DNA of 64,000 nt from Dactylellina haptotyla (taxonomy: Eukaryota > Ascomycota > Orbiliomycetes > Orbiliales > Orbiliaceae), in NCBI GenBank assembly GCA_031310005.1, contig CM062380.1:558001-622000 (forward strand), given 5' to 3'. Every line of letters starts with the position of its first letter. Position 1 is the first letter of the stretch. This document shows, one piece after another, positions 33,714 to 46,400 of this stretch. The position numbers and the translations under genes were made by a program. The notes under the pieces were generated by a model, which was given only the letters and a program-made list of their open reading frames with translations, searched no databases and had not been told where the DNA came from.

Positions 33714-33912
33714 CAGGATGTCTTCCCAAGAACCTCATGTGCATCTGCCCAGCTCTCTCACCCATTCCAGCACGCGACTTTCTTCCAACTCTGCCTGCCT
33801 ACATAACAGGAGAGGATTTTATATATATCATTTTTTTGATACATATATATAACCTCGACTAACAGAGCCAGCCCTCCGTTGCATTACCAACCCCCTCGAA
33901 AAAGCCGTCAAC

Positions 33913-36482
33913 ATGGCTTCGTGGCAGAGAGTGGCCGCCAAAGGGCTTGGTATCAAGCTCGATTCCGACGTGAACCAAGATGCTGTCACCAGAGGCGAAT
34001 CTATCCAGTCAACTGATACCTACATCGAAGAGGAACCGACGGTTCAAGAATGGGTGCACGATCATATCCCAACTGGAAAGGAGTGGGTTGAGTTTTTCAC
34101 CTCGCTCTTCCCTTTTCTTCAATGGATTGGAAACTACAACTTGCTTTGGCTCACCGGTGATCTTATCGCCGGTATCACCGTTGGTTTCGTTGTCGTTCCA
34201 CAAGGAAGTAAGCAAAGACCCTGTTCCAATGACGCAAGAAATAATCTAGAGATACAAGATCTCCCCAATGATACTAGATATTTTGGCGCCAAGGATGCAT
34301 TTGCTGATTCTATACTCCGAATTATCTAGTGGCCTACGCTATACTCGCCCAGCTCCCAGCTGAATATGGTCTTTACTCCTGGTGTCATGATCTACTGGTT
34401 TTCGCCACCTCCAAGGATATCACAATCGGCCCTGTCGCTGTCATGTCTACCCTTGTCGGCACCATCGTCCTGAAGGCTGAAAAATCACACCCGGAATTCA
34501 GCAGGCCACAGGTCGCCAGTGCCCTAGCCGTCATTTGCGGTTGTATAGTGTTCGCCGTCGGTTTACTCAGGCTTGGTTTCATGGTCGACTACATTCCGTT
34601 GCCAGCTATTGCAGCCTTTATGACTGGTTCCGCGCTCAATATCGCGATGGGCCAGATCCCCGGTCTCTTCGGTATACCTAGCAGCGTGGTCAACAACCGT
34701 GCCGAGACATATAAAGTGTTTATCAACTTTTGGAAACACATTGGTTCGGCCAAACTTGATGCCGCTATGGGCTTGACTGCCCTGTTCTTGCTCTATGCAA
34801 TCCGTATCTTGGCCAATCGCATGGCCAAGAGGTTCCCTGCATACAAGAGAACATGGTTCTTCGTATCCACACTCAGAACTGCATTCGTTATCCTTCTATA
34901 CACCATGATCTCATGGTTGGTCAACCGCCACAGGCGTTCAAAGCCAGCTTTCAGGATCTTGTCCAACGTTCCAAAGGGCTTCCAGCATATGGGCGCCCCA
35001 ACCTTGAACGCCGATATCGTTGATTCTTTCATTGGCGAGCTCCCCGCTGCCGTTATTGTTCTACTCATCGAGCACATTGTAAGCCTTTGTCCACGCACAT
35101 CATTTAAAGGGATCGAAATTAATGGATTTATATAGGCTATCTCCAAATCGTTCGGCCGTGTCAATGGTTATCAGATCAACCCTTCACAAGAACTTATTGC
35201 TATCGGCATTACCAACATCTTTGGTCCATTCTTTGGCGCTTATCCAGCTACCGGATCTTTCTCCAGAACTGCTATCAAGGCAAAAGCAGGTGTCCGAACT
35301 CCAATTGCTGGTGTCATCACTGGTATCATCGTTTTGCTGGCAATCTACCTCCTCACAGCGGTTTTCTTCTACATCCCCAATGCGTCGCTAGCTGCCGTCA
35401 TCATTCACGCCGTGGGAGACTTGATCACGCCCCCCAATGTTGTCTATAGATTCTGGCGTGTCTCTCCACTAGAGGTCGTTATCTTCTTCGCTGGTGTTTT
35501 CGTTGCTGTCTTCAGCTCTATTGAGAATGGTATCTACACCACAATCACGACCTCCCTTGCTCTCCTCCTGTTCCGTCTTGCAAAAGCCAAGGGCCATTTC
35601 CTCGGCCGCATCCGCGTCCAAATCGTTCCACCAGAGAATTTCTCCACCGAAACTGTTCCCACTGGTTATGGTGCTACCAACAGGACCAAGGCCGATCCAG
35701 AAATCAAGGGCACAGGTGAATCAACTAACGAGGAGCTCACCGAAGCCAACTACCACGACGTCTTCCTCCCAATCGACCACAAGGACGGCAGCAACCCAGC
35801 CATCAATATCGAGTCTCCCTTCCCAGGAGTTTTCGTCTACCGATTCTCTGAGGGCTATATTTATCCAAATGCAGCTCATTATTGTGATCAACTCATAAAT
35901 TACATCGAGCTTAAATGTCGTCGCACTTCCTTGACAGCTTTGCGCGCCTTGGAGACCGCCCATGGAACGATAAGGGACCTCGTCACTTGAGCGTCGAGGA
36001 AGACCACCGCCCCACACTCAAAGCTGTCATTCTCGACTTCTCGGCTGTCAACAATGTTGACATCACATCCGTTCAGACCCTCATTGACGCTCGCAACACC
36101 TTGGACAAGTATGCTTCGCCCGACAATGTCGACTGGCACTTCGCAGCTGTTAAGAACAGGTGGACCGCGCGCTCTCACTTCCGCTGGCTTTGGTTACCGC
36201 ACTGAGGATGTCGAGACCAACGCGAAAAACGGCCGTGGTCCGTGGAAGCCATTGTACTCTGTTGCCGAGGTCAGTGCTCGCGTAGCTGGTATCGAGGACG
36301 TCGACGACAATGGCAGTGGCAGCAGCATCAAGAAGACTGATCTCGAAGTTGGTATCCCATCGCAAATACAAAAGAAGAGGGTGTTAGTGCACAGCATCGC
36401 GCGACCGTTGTTCCACGTTGATGTCAAAGCCGCCTTTTGGCCGCGCAAGAAAATTTGTGATTTTGGGAATTTGATTCAATGA
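33913..36482 (+). CDS. Sulfate permease (SulP/SLC26), with frame changes
   Basis: Proton-coupled sulfate uptake at the plasma membrane. Exons are 33913-34207, 34330-35078 and 35136-36482 (introns of 122 and 57 bp). The SulP core is clear: VGFVVVPQGMAYAILAQLP across intron 1, then ATSKDITIGPVAVMS, AYPATGSFSRTAIKAKAGVR and a C-terminal STAS domain (TLKAVILDFSAVNNVDITS). The conserved text does not stay in one frame. Near 34378-34410 the expected 'GVMIYWF' helix is in another frame and the segment is a few residues short. In exon 3 the frame shifts at about 35930, so the literal frame stops at 35990. The STAS core continues in the -1 frame and returns to the original frame at about 36165 (ALTSAGFGYR), ending at 36482. 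This is either assembly error or a damaged gene; no upstream sulfur-regulator site was recognised. Confidence 0.85.
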
Positions 36483-37725
36483 TTTCGTTCAGGGATGGGG
36501 CTTATACATATGGGCGTTCGTCTTTTTATTTTTAATATATCATTTCATGCCCTTGGTTCATGTTTTGCAAGCGTAGGATTACTCCGGCCAACGAGCCTGG
36601 ATCATTTTATCTCTATCATTTGAGCGGTGGGAACACAAAAAGCCACAATAATAATATATAATGGATCAACATGTATCCATGTTTTTACTGAACAAACTTT
36701 CAGCCAATTTCGTAGTTACTTTTCGTAGTGAGATCTTATATAACAGATCTTAGATTTAAACAGTTAGGAGTTTAGGCTCAATCCAAAGGAGGGATCTCGT
36801 CGTTCGGATTGATGTCTATCCGGCGCAGATGCCTATACAAAAGGAGCAGGGTTCCAGAATACGATCCGTTTGGGATTATGTAAACAGCCTGATAGTTGAA
36901 ATCATGGAGGTGAATGGGCTCACGAATTCAGCCGCGGTCTTTTCTCACTAAGAATTTTGACCTTGAGCATGGTATCAAACAAATTTGATATTTTGTGTGA
37001 TTGAGAAGCCATCTACGCCATTGGGTGGTCCTTGCGTTCCGAATTATATGGTTCGCTTGGGCCGAGCAGGGCAGGGTGTCTAGGGTTGGAAACATGGGTT
37101 GGAAACGAAATGTGTCTGTGCTTCTGAGGCACAGTTCAAGCTGCATTTAGGCGAACGTAGACATCATCGTAGAGCTCATAGAGTTTGGGATTGTACATGT
37201 ATCCAGTCTAGTCTTGTAACTGTATTTCGGTTTTCTTTGAATGGTGGGTGCTAGTACTCCGTATGCGTTGCCCCTATCTTACATTTATCCCAAAGCTCAA
37301 ATTTAAAGAAGCGTCTCAAACCATCCGCATCCTTATCGGCCCAACGCCACTTACTTGCTTATGTTCTTCTCGGAATCTTAACCATGTGGTGAAATCCCGC
37401 CAAGACAGGGCTTGAGCGCGCTCGTTCGGGCAATAATCTGGGCAACTCTTCGTCAGAGCGGCCGGTTCGGTAGCCAATCGTGCCCCGTTCCGCTTCACCA
37501 ATATGAGCTGCGATGTTTTTGCCTTATCATTCAGGGGCAGGAAATGAGTTGATATTTGCGGGAGCCTCGGGTTGGCTGGAGACTGAATTGATTGGCGTTT
37601 TGCATCTTTATCTTCTGCTTGAGTTCGATTGAACCTGTCTATATACGGTCTACCTACTGCAACGATTTATCAAGTAAAACTCAGACCAGAGAGCCCTATC
37701 AGGTTAGGATAGCATACTATCAGGG
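36483..37725. other. Intergenic region
   Basis: AT-rich 3' flank of the permease and promoter of the acyltransferase gene. Short minus frames at 36928-37146 and 37316-37501 are unsupported. Confidence 0.45.
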
Positions 37726-39281
37726 ATGGAATTTGTACGGTATCTTTTGGGGACGTCCCCGCCACAGCCGATAAACGAGACGGATGATGTCTTTCCCCTT
37801 CACATGTTGGACGACACCCAAACTTTGCGACAAATAATTGTCGGGTGGACATTGCATTTTAATGATGTGCTGGATGCCGACAAGCTGCATGCCTCCTTGT
37901 CGACCCTACTCGATATTGGAGACTGGCGAAAACTTGGAGGACGCCTTCGGCTGGTATTTATCCCTCTTTGGCATTCTGCTATTTATCCGAAAATCTAATA
38001 CTGTTTTAGAAAAACGGGAAACTGGAAATACATGTTCCCCAGCGCTATACTGAGAGTCGCCCAGCCTTGACATATTCTCACAAAACTTCCCTGGTAAACC
38101 TGAGGGATCACCCACTGGGAAGCAAATTGCCAAACCCTACCGACAAGGCAGCCGTTTCCATATACGATGATCCCATGAGCTTTCGGCCTTTTGTGGCTCG
38201 GGACCATCACCCAGAGACATTCGAGGATTATCTCTGTCACGACACGCCAATACTATCTCTCCATATCACATCATTCAACGATGCAACTCTCGTGGCCCTC
38301 ACGTGGCCACATTGCATCATGGACGTGCTCGGTCAACAGGCTCTCCTAACAGCCTGGTGTTTGGTTTTAGCTGGCCAGGAAAGTCAGCTCCCACCGCTAC
38401 TTGGTGCCCGACAAGACACTATGGTTGCCCTAGCAGATGATCCATCCGAGCCGCCTGAAGAGTTCGCTTTGAAAAATAGCCTCCTCCAGGGCTTCGCTTT
38501 TGGGAACTTTGTGTTTCATTTGATGTGGGATAAATTCTGGAACCCACCTCTGGAGACTCATATTCTCTTCGTACCGAAGCAGTTCATGGATAAGTTGCAA
38601 ACAGAGGCTCAAAATGATCTTAAGAGAGCCTCGAAGGAAGGCGATAAGGAAACACCGATATTTGTCAGTGAAGGAGATGTGATCACTGCTTGGATGAGTC
38701 GTTTGATTTCATCATCCCTTCTAGCTCCACGACCGATAACGGTGCTCCATGCTGTAAACACACGACTTCGGTTTCCCGCACTCAAGCAGGCCGCTGGCTT
38801 ATATGTTCAGAATATGGCGCTAGGAGCATTCACTTTTCTGTCTCCTGAAACGGCTCAGAAACGACTTGGCCAGGTCGCGCTGGAGAATCGGACGCATCTG
38901 ATGGAGCAAGCGACAAAGGGTCAAATGCTAGCTTTCCTCCGCCATCTCAGATCATCTGGAGCAGCTGTAGACCCCGCTCATGTTCTGTGTGGCCCTTCAG
39001 ATGGATTACTTCTGCCGTTCACCAACTGGGAGAGAGCAGACTTCTTCAACGTGATTGACTTTGGTCCTGCTGTGAAGGCGGCCGGTGAGAAGAGCGAATT
39101 CAGAACCAACGCTCCTGGCAAGATGGTGCATCATCACGCACTGTCTCTCCAGCGTAACCAATCGAACATGAATGTCGTGGTGGTCCTTGGCAAAGAGCAA
39201 CAAGGACATTACTGGCTATCAGCTTGTCTGCTACCATCAACCTGGGTCAAAATCAAGGAAAGCTTAACGGACACAGTTTGA
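37726..39281 (+). CDS. HXXXD (BAHD-like) acyltransferase
   Basis: Two exons, 37726-37953 and 38010-39281 (56-bp intron with a CTAATACTGTTTTAG 3' end), give 499 aa, the usual size for the Transferase family. The first catalytic motif, HCIMD (H177, D181), is followed by G as in HxxxDxxG. The second structural motif appears as NVIDFG (about residue 426) in place of DFGWG. These enzymes move acyl groups from CoA thioesters to alcohols or amines; fungal members often tailor secondary metabolites (for example trichothecene acetylation). No polyketide synthase, peptide synthetase, terpene cyclase or P450 is visible nearby, so the substrate is unknown. The splice junction RLRL|KNGKLEIHVP restores the expected N-terminal strand. 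Confidence 0.83.
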
Positions 39282-41887
39282 ATTAAACTACGCTTGTAAT
39301 AAATTCTTCGTTTTTTCTCTTCTTTTCAACTTTATTCAGATACTGGGCGCCGTTATTAAGGCAGGAAATGAGATCTTGTATCAATCCGTTGTATTTCTAT
39401 ACCCTCATTTCGCTCACGTCTTTGTTCCGTGGAATTGGATCCTAAGAAGAACCACAACTTTGTAATTATTTTATAGCTTTCGAACAGTACTATATTGACA
39501 CATGTTTTATAAGAGATCTGCATGTACGGATTGATAATAAATGGAAATGTTTCTGCATGGGGTGCGGTTATTTGGATTGCAGTACCCACAGACGCACTTT
39601 ACTTTACCACTTGAATTTACCCGATGCAAGACGAACCGCGGGTCCCGCATATTGAAACGTCTACAACGCACTACCGCATGGGCCGTCTAAATTTTAAAAT
39701 GTCTCTCTCGATTTCGCAATCTAAAGTCTGTGCACTCTGAGATCTCCGCCTCCCAGCATTGATGCACGTGCGCAAAGACCGTAGATGCGAGCTGAATGGG
39801 AAAATTTTCTGAAGTTCTCAAAGTATCAAAACCGCACGATCCGCGAATTCAACGAAGCTCAAGGCGCACCTGGAACAGGTTTCTGACAACACCAGTGCCA
39901 AGTGTTTTTCTTTTGATCCGGCTGAAAGCATCGTAATTTATTGTATCGTGGCTATTTCTACGACAGGCTGATAGCACGAATAAATTCCGATGTGGAAGAA
40001 TGGTCTGAATCTTGATCCTGGAAGATCCCGAGATAAGACAAGATTCTTGGACCGTATTTCTAAACTGTTCCCCTGCAGTGTTGTTGTCCAGTACTGGCCA
40101 GTGAAGGCAGCGCAACCACGAGGGGTGCTTCACACCCACCTGCATAAAATGTCCCTTGCTTCGTTGGGCATGAGCGATATTTTGTGCCGTAGCTTCAAAA
40201 ATTTGGTTCTTTTTCTGCCCAGTAATACCACTCCGAAAATATTCCTTTCTTGGTTTTACGATACCACTATATTATCGAGATTCGTATTTTTAACGCCTCT
40301 TTAATTTCGGGCTCTCTTGGATTCTCTTCGCCCTGACTGTCGAAATCATGGGCGGCCAACCAACGCCTCTACACACACGATCTCAGATCTTAGCGAAGAG
40401 AGGGGTTCATGCTATATCGCCAAAACCGTGATCCATCGGGCAAATGGCCAGCATACTAGCAGCTATATATTTTAGGTATAGGAACTACAACTATAACGTA
40501 GATCTGGTACGACCTTGTTTTAAAAGCCACACACCCAATTGTAAAGTGGAGTAGTATGTCCCGCTCTTCCGCACGCCCTCGTCTTGCTGCCAGGGCTGTT
40601 TCCGTCTAATGTTGATACCCTCCCACGGAAATTTACAGCGCCCACATACACACGTCCTTTGGTTCTTTCGAATTTCGCCGAGAAACATTCTAATGCATTT
40701 ATCCAGTAATCTACCGGCTATATGTGATCGCGGCTAGCGGTATTGTTGTCTGTGTTATTCCATTTTATCCATGCGACATCTTGATGCTGAGTTACATAAA
40801 ACCCTTTTTCTTGTCTACCAAATATCAAAGTGAACTTGCAGCAGCTTGAATGCCAATGCACAAGAGAAACGCCACTCCCTTCAAAAAGCGATCGGTGCGT
40901 ATACTAAAACGTAACCACGTTTCGCCCGGTATTCTTGAATTCAACTTGCCTCTGAGAGCCGAGGCATGCTAAGCCGGCTAAATGATGAAGGGCGTATCAA
41001 CCATATTGGGTAGGCATGAGAATACGACAAAAACGAGGTTCGCGAAACTAGATTCATGAAATATCCAAGGGCGCAACGCATTTTCCCACTTGCACGAGGT
41101 GTTCGGTGTAAATCTAGATCTTGCAAGATAAAATTTTCTGGTTTGTGGAAGAAGAACATCCTCTTTGCAAGCCAGGGAGGAGGAGGCGGCGTGTTACCCC
41201 TCCACTCCCCGTTCGCGGTTATAGAATCACAAACTATGATTCGCTTAGACGGGATGTCTCGTCGAATTTCCCTAGCTGAACAGACACCCTGGGCCGTTTC
41301 TCTCTTTCAACGAGAGTAATATGGGTGAAATGGGTGTATTGCGCACATGCTAGAGCTAGAACGGGAAGAAAATCGTCACAGGCGATTCAGAATCAAGGAG
41401 GTCCCCGGACCAACCTCAGCCTGTCGGGAAGCCAGGGCAGCAAGAGGAATGCACCCTCGCGGCATCGCTATACCGGATTAGTGTGGCTGCATATATCCAA
41501 CATATCGAAAAGGCCTGACCGACGGGCTCGGCCAAGAGGAAAGACATACTAAGCCCGCCTCCGTTCTACTTGATGTAGTACAATTTCTCAGAAGAGAAGA
41601 AGGGAGGGCGACTGGTCTTTAAAGATAAACTGGGTGGGATCCACCTAGTCGGGCCTCCAAGAACTTAAGCTTCCCTCTTCTCTTCGTCTCTTTTCATTCT
41701 CGGTTATGCAGTTTTAGCGTGGGCGTTCCTTCTGGAGTTTAAAGTGGGTACCTGGTATCTAAACCTTCGACAAAGTCGTCGATTTTCTATCTATCTACGA
41801 TATAGTTAGTTGGTCGCAACTTAGACGCCTATATTAATAAATATACAGCCAACAAGGGCCAAATAACTGTGACCGACATCGCAAGCT
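39282..41887. other. Intergenic region
   Basis: About 2.6 kb with only short frames on both strands (39990-40304, 41056-41319 and others) and no domain. No RNA gene or repeat recognised. Confidence 0.45.
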
Positions 41888-43493
41888 ATGAGCGCTCCAC
41901 AGCCTCCAGTTACTCCTTCGGGAGAAACGAAGGGTCCTATGACGGCTGCTATCGTCATAACCTTCACAGCTTTCGCACTGGTCATTGTGACTCTGAGGGC
42001 GGTTACTCGATTCATCATTATTCGTCGACCAGGCTTGGAAGATTATTTCTTGGTAATTGCAATGGTAGGTGTCCAGATTTTTAATGACCAAATCTTAGTT
42101 AAATAAAACTAACGAATCCAAATATAGGCTGCATCGATAGTTACTGGCGTCTGCCAAGTCTTTCGTGAGTTCTAAAGAAACATCGGCGAGCGATAGATTC
42201 AATACTCATCATGAATTCTAACAATTTCGGGTGATTTAGAGGTACAATATGGTACAGGCAGGCATTTTGCAGAAGTTGATTTGGCCGATTGGAGTACTTC
42301 TCTCAAAGTTCGTATCTCTGGAGATCTCAGCTCCTAAGTCTAACTTGTTATTAACTATTGTCGTCCATAGTATCTCTTCGCTAGTATCGTCGCCTACAAT
42401 TTCAGTTTGACTCTTACGAAGACTGCCATCTTACTGCAATATCTACGAATCTTTACAAGCAAGATTTTCAGGGTCGCTGCATACGTAATGATGTTCATTG
42501 TGTTCGGATACGCCACAGAAGCCATATTGACGGCTATTTTCAATTGTGTTCCAGTCCAGGCATTCTGGACGGGTGATCCCGTGAGCAATATCCCAGCATC
42601 TAACTAAAAGATTGTATATCTGATATGTTTCAAAGACTGCCAAATGCATTCCTAGAGAAGCTTTATGGTTTGCCAATGCTGGCTTGAATATCTTCACAGA
42701 TTTCAGCATCGCGTTGCTGCCATTGCCTGTCGTGATCAAACTTAACATGCCAAGACGGCAAAAGATCCCATTGATGATGATTTTCGCACTCGGTTTTTTG
42801 TGAGTCTTGATCTGTCTAATTTCAAACCTAGGTCGCTTTGCAGAATAATTTTCTAACATCATATCGGGTAGCATTTGCATCGTTTCTATCTTGCGACTTC
42901 GGTTCCTCATCATCCTATCGAAATCGATGGATCCGACATGGGATCAACCAGCAACCGCGTATTGGTCCGCAATTGAAATGAACATCTCCATTGTTTGCGC
43001 CTGTCTTCCGGCCCTCAAACCTCTTATCTCACTCGTCGCCCCATCGATCTTCGGTACGACTGCTACAGGGTCTCAGCCACCTAGCTACGGGGATTACAGA
43101 CACGGCAGCAAGAAAATTAGCAGTGGTGGTGGACACGGTCGGAACTTCTCGGATAAAATCAGGAGAAGTAGAAACAGCCACGGAGTTACCACTACTGACG
43201 AGGAGCTGGAGATGGGCTTCCAGGATATCGAGATATCGGGAGGCAGGGTGCAAAGGTATAGCGTCAATCAAGGCGAAGAAACATCCGCATATTACAATAA
43301 TTCGCTACACGGCAAACCCACATTGGTACATGTAGCTTCTGGCACGACTATGGGTGGGATCAAACAGACCACTGTCATCGAGCAAAATGTCATTATCACG
43401 CGAGAAGGTAGGGATAGTGGCAGTGAAAGTGAGAGCGTTAGAAAATTAGTCCACGTACCCACTGGCAAGGCTGGAATACTTGGGAAGAGGTAA
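41888..43493 (+). CDS. Rhodopsin-like seven-helix integral membrane protein (PTH11-type family)
   Basis: Six exons: 41888-42064, 42128-42164, 42240-42307, 42371-42580, 42636-42799 and 42872-43493 (425 aa; introns of 55-75 bp). The fungal rhodopsin-domain landmarks occur in order. Helix 1 is AAIVITFTAFALVIVTLRAVTRF. LEDYFLVIAM is followed by YGTGRHFAEVDL. Next come LTKTAILLQYLRIF, NCVPVQAFWTGDP|TAKCIPREALWFANAG, and DFSIALLPLPVV. The last are ALGFF|ICIVSILRLRFL and the final helix ISIVCACLPALKPL. A ~150-residue Ser/Gly-rich cytosolic tail follows. The family includes putative G-protein-coupled receptors of fungi; ligand and coupling are unknown. The donor of intron 3 (GTTCGT) is weak but keeps the conserved frame. 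Confidence 0.85.
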
Positions 43494-46400
43494 CTTACAT
43501 CTTTGAGACAAATTTTCTTTTCTTAGCTCTTTATGAACTTGTACCTGTACAACTCAAATATCGTAGTCTTCCTCATAGCATTCGTTTTGCTTATCGTTCT
43601 TCGGGAAGAATGATGACTCAATGTATTATTTATTTTTTACATTTACGAAAATGATATCACTTTATAAATTTTGTTACTATCAATCAAAAGCCAATGGAAA
43701 CATCCAGAACCCAAATTTGTATCGAATCTCAAAGTTGTGAGCACGATCACAAAATGCTAGTGCTATTGCTTGTGGAAAGACTATGATATCAGTTTTATAC
43801 ACACTTCAGCTGTACAGGGATCAAGATATGCAGATATAAACATGTGATTTTAGCCTAGTCTGGCCCAACAATGACCTGGTTACGAGTTTGGCCTGGCCTC
43901 TACCGTAAGCTCACCAGACTTCTTCCGAGTCAGTCCTGGCAACTGGTGCCATGTAGCTGGTAATCTGGTTTGTTCGCCCGTGCCTCCTCAACACAGAACG
44001 CGGTGTCCAGAAACGTAAATGCAACACGCAGCACACCCCGCTTCGTATATCAAAGCCTTTCGCCCCACCTTCAGATCATACTATCATACTATGACGATGA
44101 AGATGACAAAGTCCATCCCTATATTGCAAAGTTTCGTTCGGATATTTAGCCAAATTTGTTGTCCTTGTCAAGCGGAGGCTTAAAATTGTAGCTTTTCTGG
44201 AATTTGTAGTGTAAGCTAGCCAGCCCCGGCTTCGAGAATAATACGAAAGCACAGAACCCAATGGCCAGTGTAGATCCGACAGATGGTAAAGGACTAAACT
44301 TTATCCGATGCTCTATCTCATCCCGGGATATATGTGTGGCATATGCATGCACATCTAAGGATCGGGTTAAAAACCGAACCCCTACTGCCTTACAGGAACC
44401 CCCCTTTGTGCCAATGAGGAGGCTCATGATATAGCGGCACAGTAAGAAGTAGCCTAACAAAGAGGGGTATGCCGCCGCCGCACTGCCTCAACCTTTCAGC
44501 TGGTATCAATCTAGGCTACTATCAACAAGCGATCGAAGAGGCGATGCCGAACACTCGCATTGAACGGTAATGGCGCGTAGATAATGCACCTAAATGTCAA
44601 TACCAAGACCTCGCCAATATCTACGCCCACATTTATAATTTAACCTCGTTGAGGCCACCTATCTATGTAGATTGGAGTTCTAGGCCCCCTAGAAGGTCAA
44701 AATGGCTCCTTCGTTAACATTCAATTTGCACCTTTGGTCACTCGTAATGATGACAATTTAGTTCACCGAAAATATCTTGGTTATAGCCTCTGAAGTTTTC
44801 AATTTTTACGAACAAAGAAGTAGAATATCGCTGATTGGGTAGAGCACAATTTATTTTAACTTTTCTGAGACAACTTCTAAGATCGACTCGATAGATTTCT
44901 TAAGGCTCGACCATATTATGAGGTCACCATGTGGTGAAGTCATCGGTGGGTTTTATCAAGTGAAGTTTTTTGCTTTTCTTATCTTATGCTGTCATTACCG
45001 AAATATGAGTCTTCTTTCAAAATTCTTCAAAATAAATTCCTTCTTGACCTCTGCTGAATGCCATTACACGTGTATTCTATAGCCAAGTAGTATTGAGAAT
45101 ACAATCAGGTAATTGATATGACCACGCTAGGTATGGTAGGATCTATACGTGTATCACATTGCAATGCCTCTTTGTGGGTCCATCTCATCCCGTTTCTCTT
45201 GACTATCGGACAGCGTCTACATCTACAAGCCACGTCATAGCAAAATCCAGATACGAGACGGAATATTCTATACATCAGAGTTAATAAAGCAGCTCTGAAT
45301 AATGCTTGTGGCTTTCTGACGCCAAAGGCGCATGCGATAGCGCATACTGACTAAATATTAGACACAAGGAGCTCAGCGGGATCAAAACACCAAAGAGGCG
45401 TATATCCGTGTCAGTGTGCATCGACGCAAGGCATCGGTTGAAAAGGGATCGATAACGCTACCCGCAGGCCAATCTATGGCCGTAAGTCTAGGTAGGCGTA
45501 CATTGGCATGCAGACGCACTTCATTAGTTTTTTCTCGCAATTCCGTGAAGATGGATAAGTGGGATAACGCATTTGAATAATGCGTTGGCTCGAGACCGTC
45601 CAATCTAAAACGCAGAATTAAAAAGTGGGGATATACTAGATGGGATAGCAGAAGTGTAGATGTATGTCCTTAGATCAATGATTTCACTTCGGCAACCCGG
45701 TTTGACTTGTTATAAGATAGGGGTCTATGAATTGAGAAATTGGACCTTCGGTAAGGGATGGTAAAGCTGATGTCCCGGGCAATTGTAGGCCTGGCATGTG
45801 TCTGTGCCACAACCTCGCAGAAAACATACATATACCAGGATCCTCCACAAAATGGGCGCAGGCTTTTGTAAAGAGGCTATTGGTGGTTTCATTTGATTTA
45901 GCGGCAGCTCTAAATTTTGAATTTGCATGCTTTTGGATTTAGCTGCTTCTGTGCCGTCGAGATGAGCTCATGAGCTGAACCGAACTAAGGATCAGCCATT
46001 TCACTTAAGTTTGTTGACATGGCCGATTGAAATCGATTAGCCAATATTGGTGGAATGGCTCTCACTCTTAAGATCCGAACGTTCAAACGCAGCGTCGAAA
46101 TTAATTCAGTCCCAGGAGAGTATAATACTTGCAAAGAATAGCGAAAGTCTATAAACGCGAGCAAGTTGAACGAGAGCTATTGCATCGGCTTTGCATTTCA
46201 TATAGCACCTAACCGCCAGACGTGCTTCAGATATTTTGGAACCGTGATGCTCATTGGACAGCTCTCCCACCTACGTTCCATATTAGGAAACATTGCTGCA
46301 GTCCCCAGCAAACCCCGGCAGCGTTGTGCCTGTATCACGTGACGGTAGCGAGAAATGCGGCGCTTGCAACAAGGCACTGGCAGCTCTTGTGTTGGAGCCG

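Larger units (their letters stand above)
29015..33912. other. 4.9-kb gene-poor region upstream of the sulfate permease
   Basis: No firm gene. An ATG-started frame of 166 codons lies at 30697-31197 and is listed separately. A GC-rich block at about 32690-33500 has overlapping frames on both strands, as expected by chance in such DNA. Polypurine runs occur at about 31630-31660. The last 300 bp are the permease promoter and leader. Confidence 0.4.

Noticed and set aside
33820-33852. TATATATATCA...TGATACATATATA inverted pair
   Set aside because: AT-rich and imperfect; sits in the permease leader and is more likely simple sequence than a terminator or transposon end.
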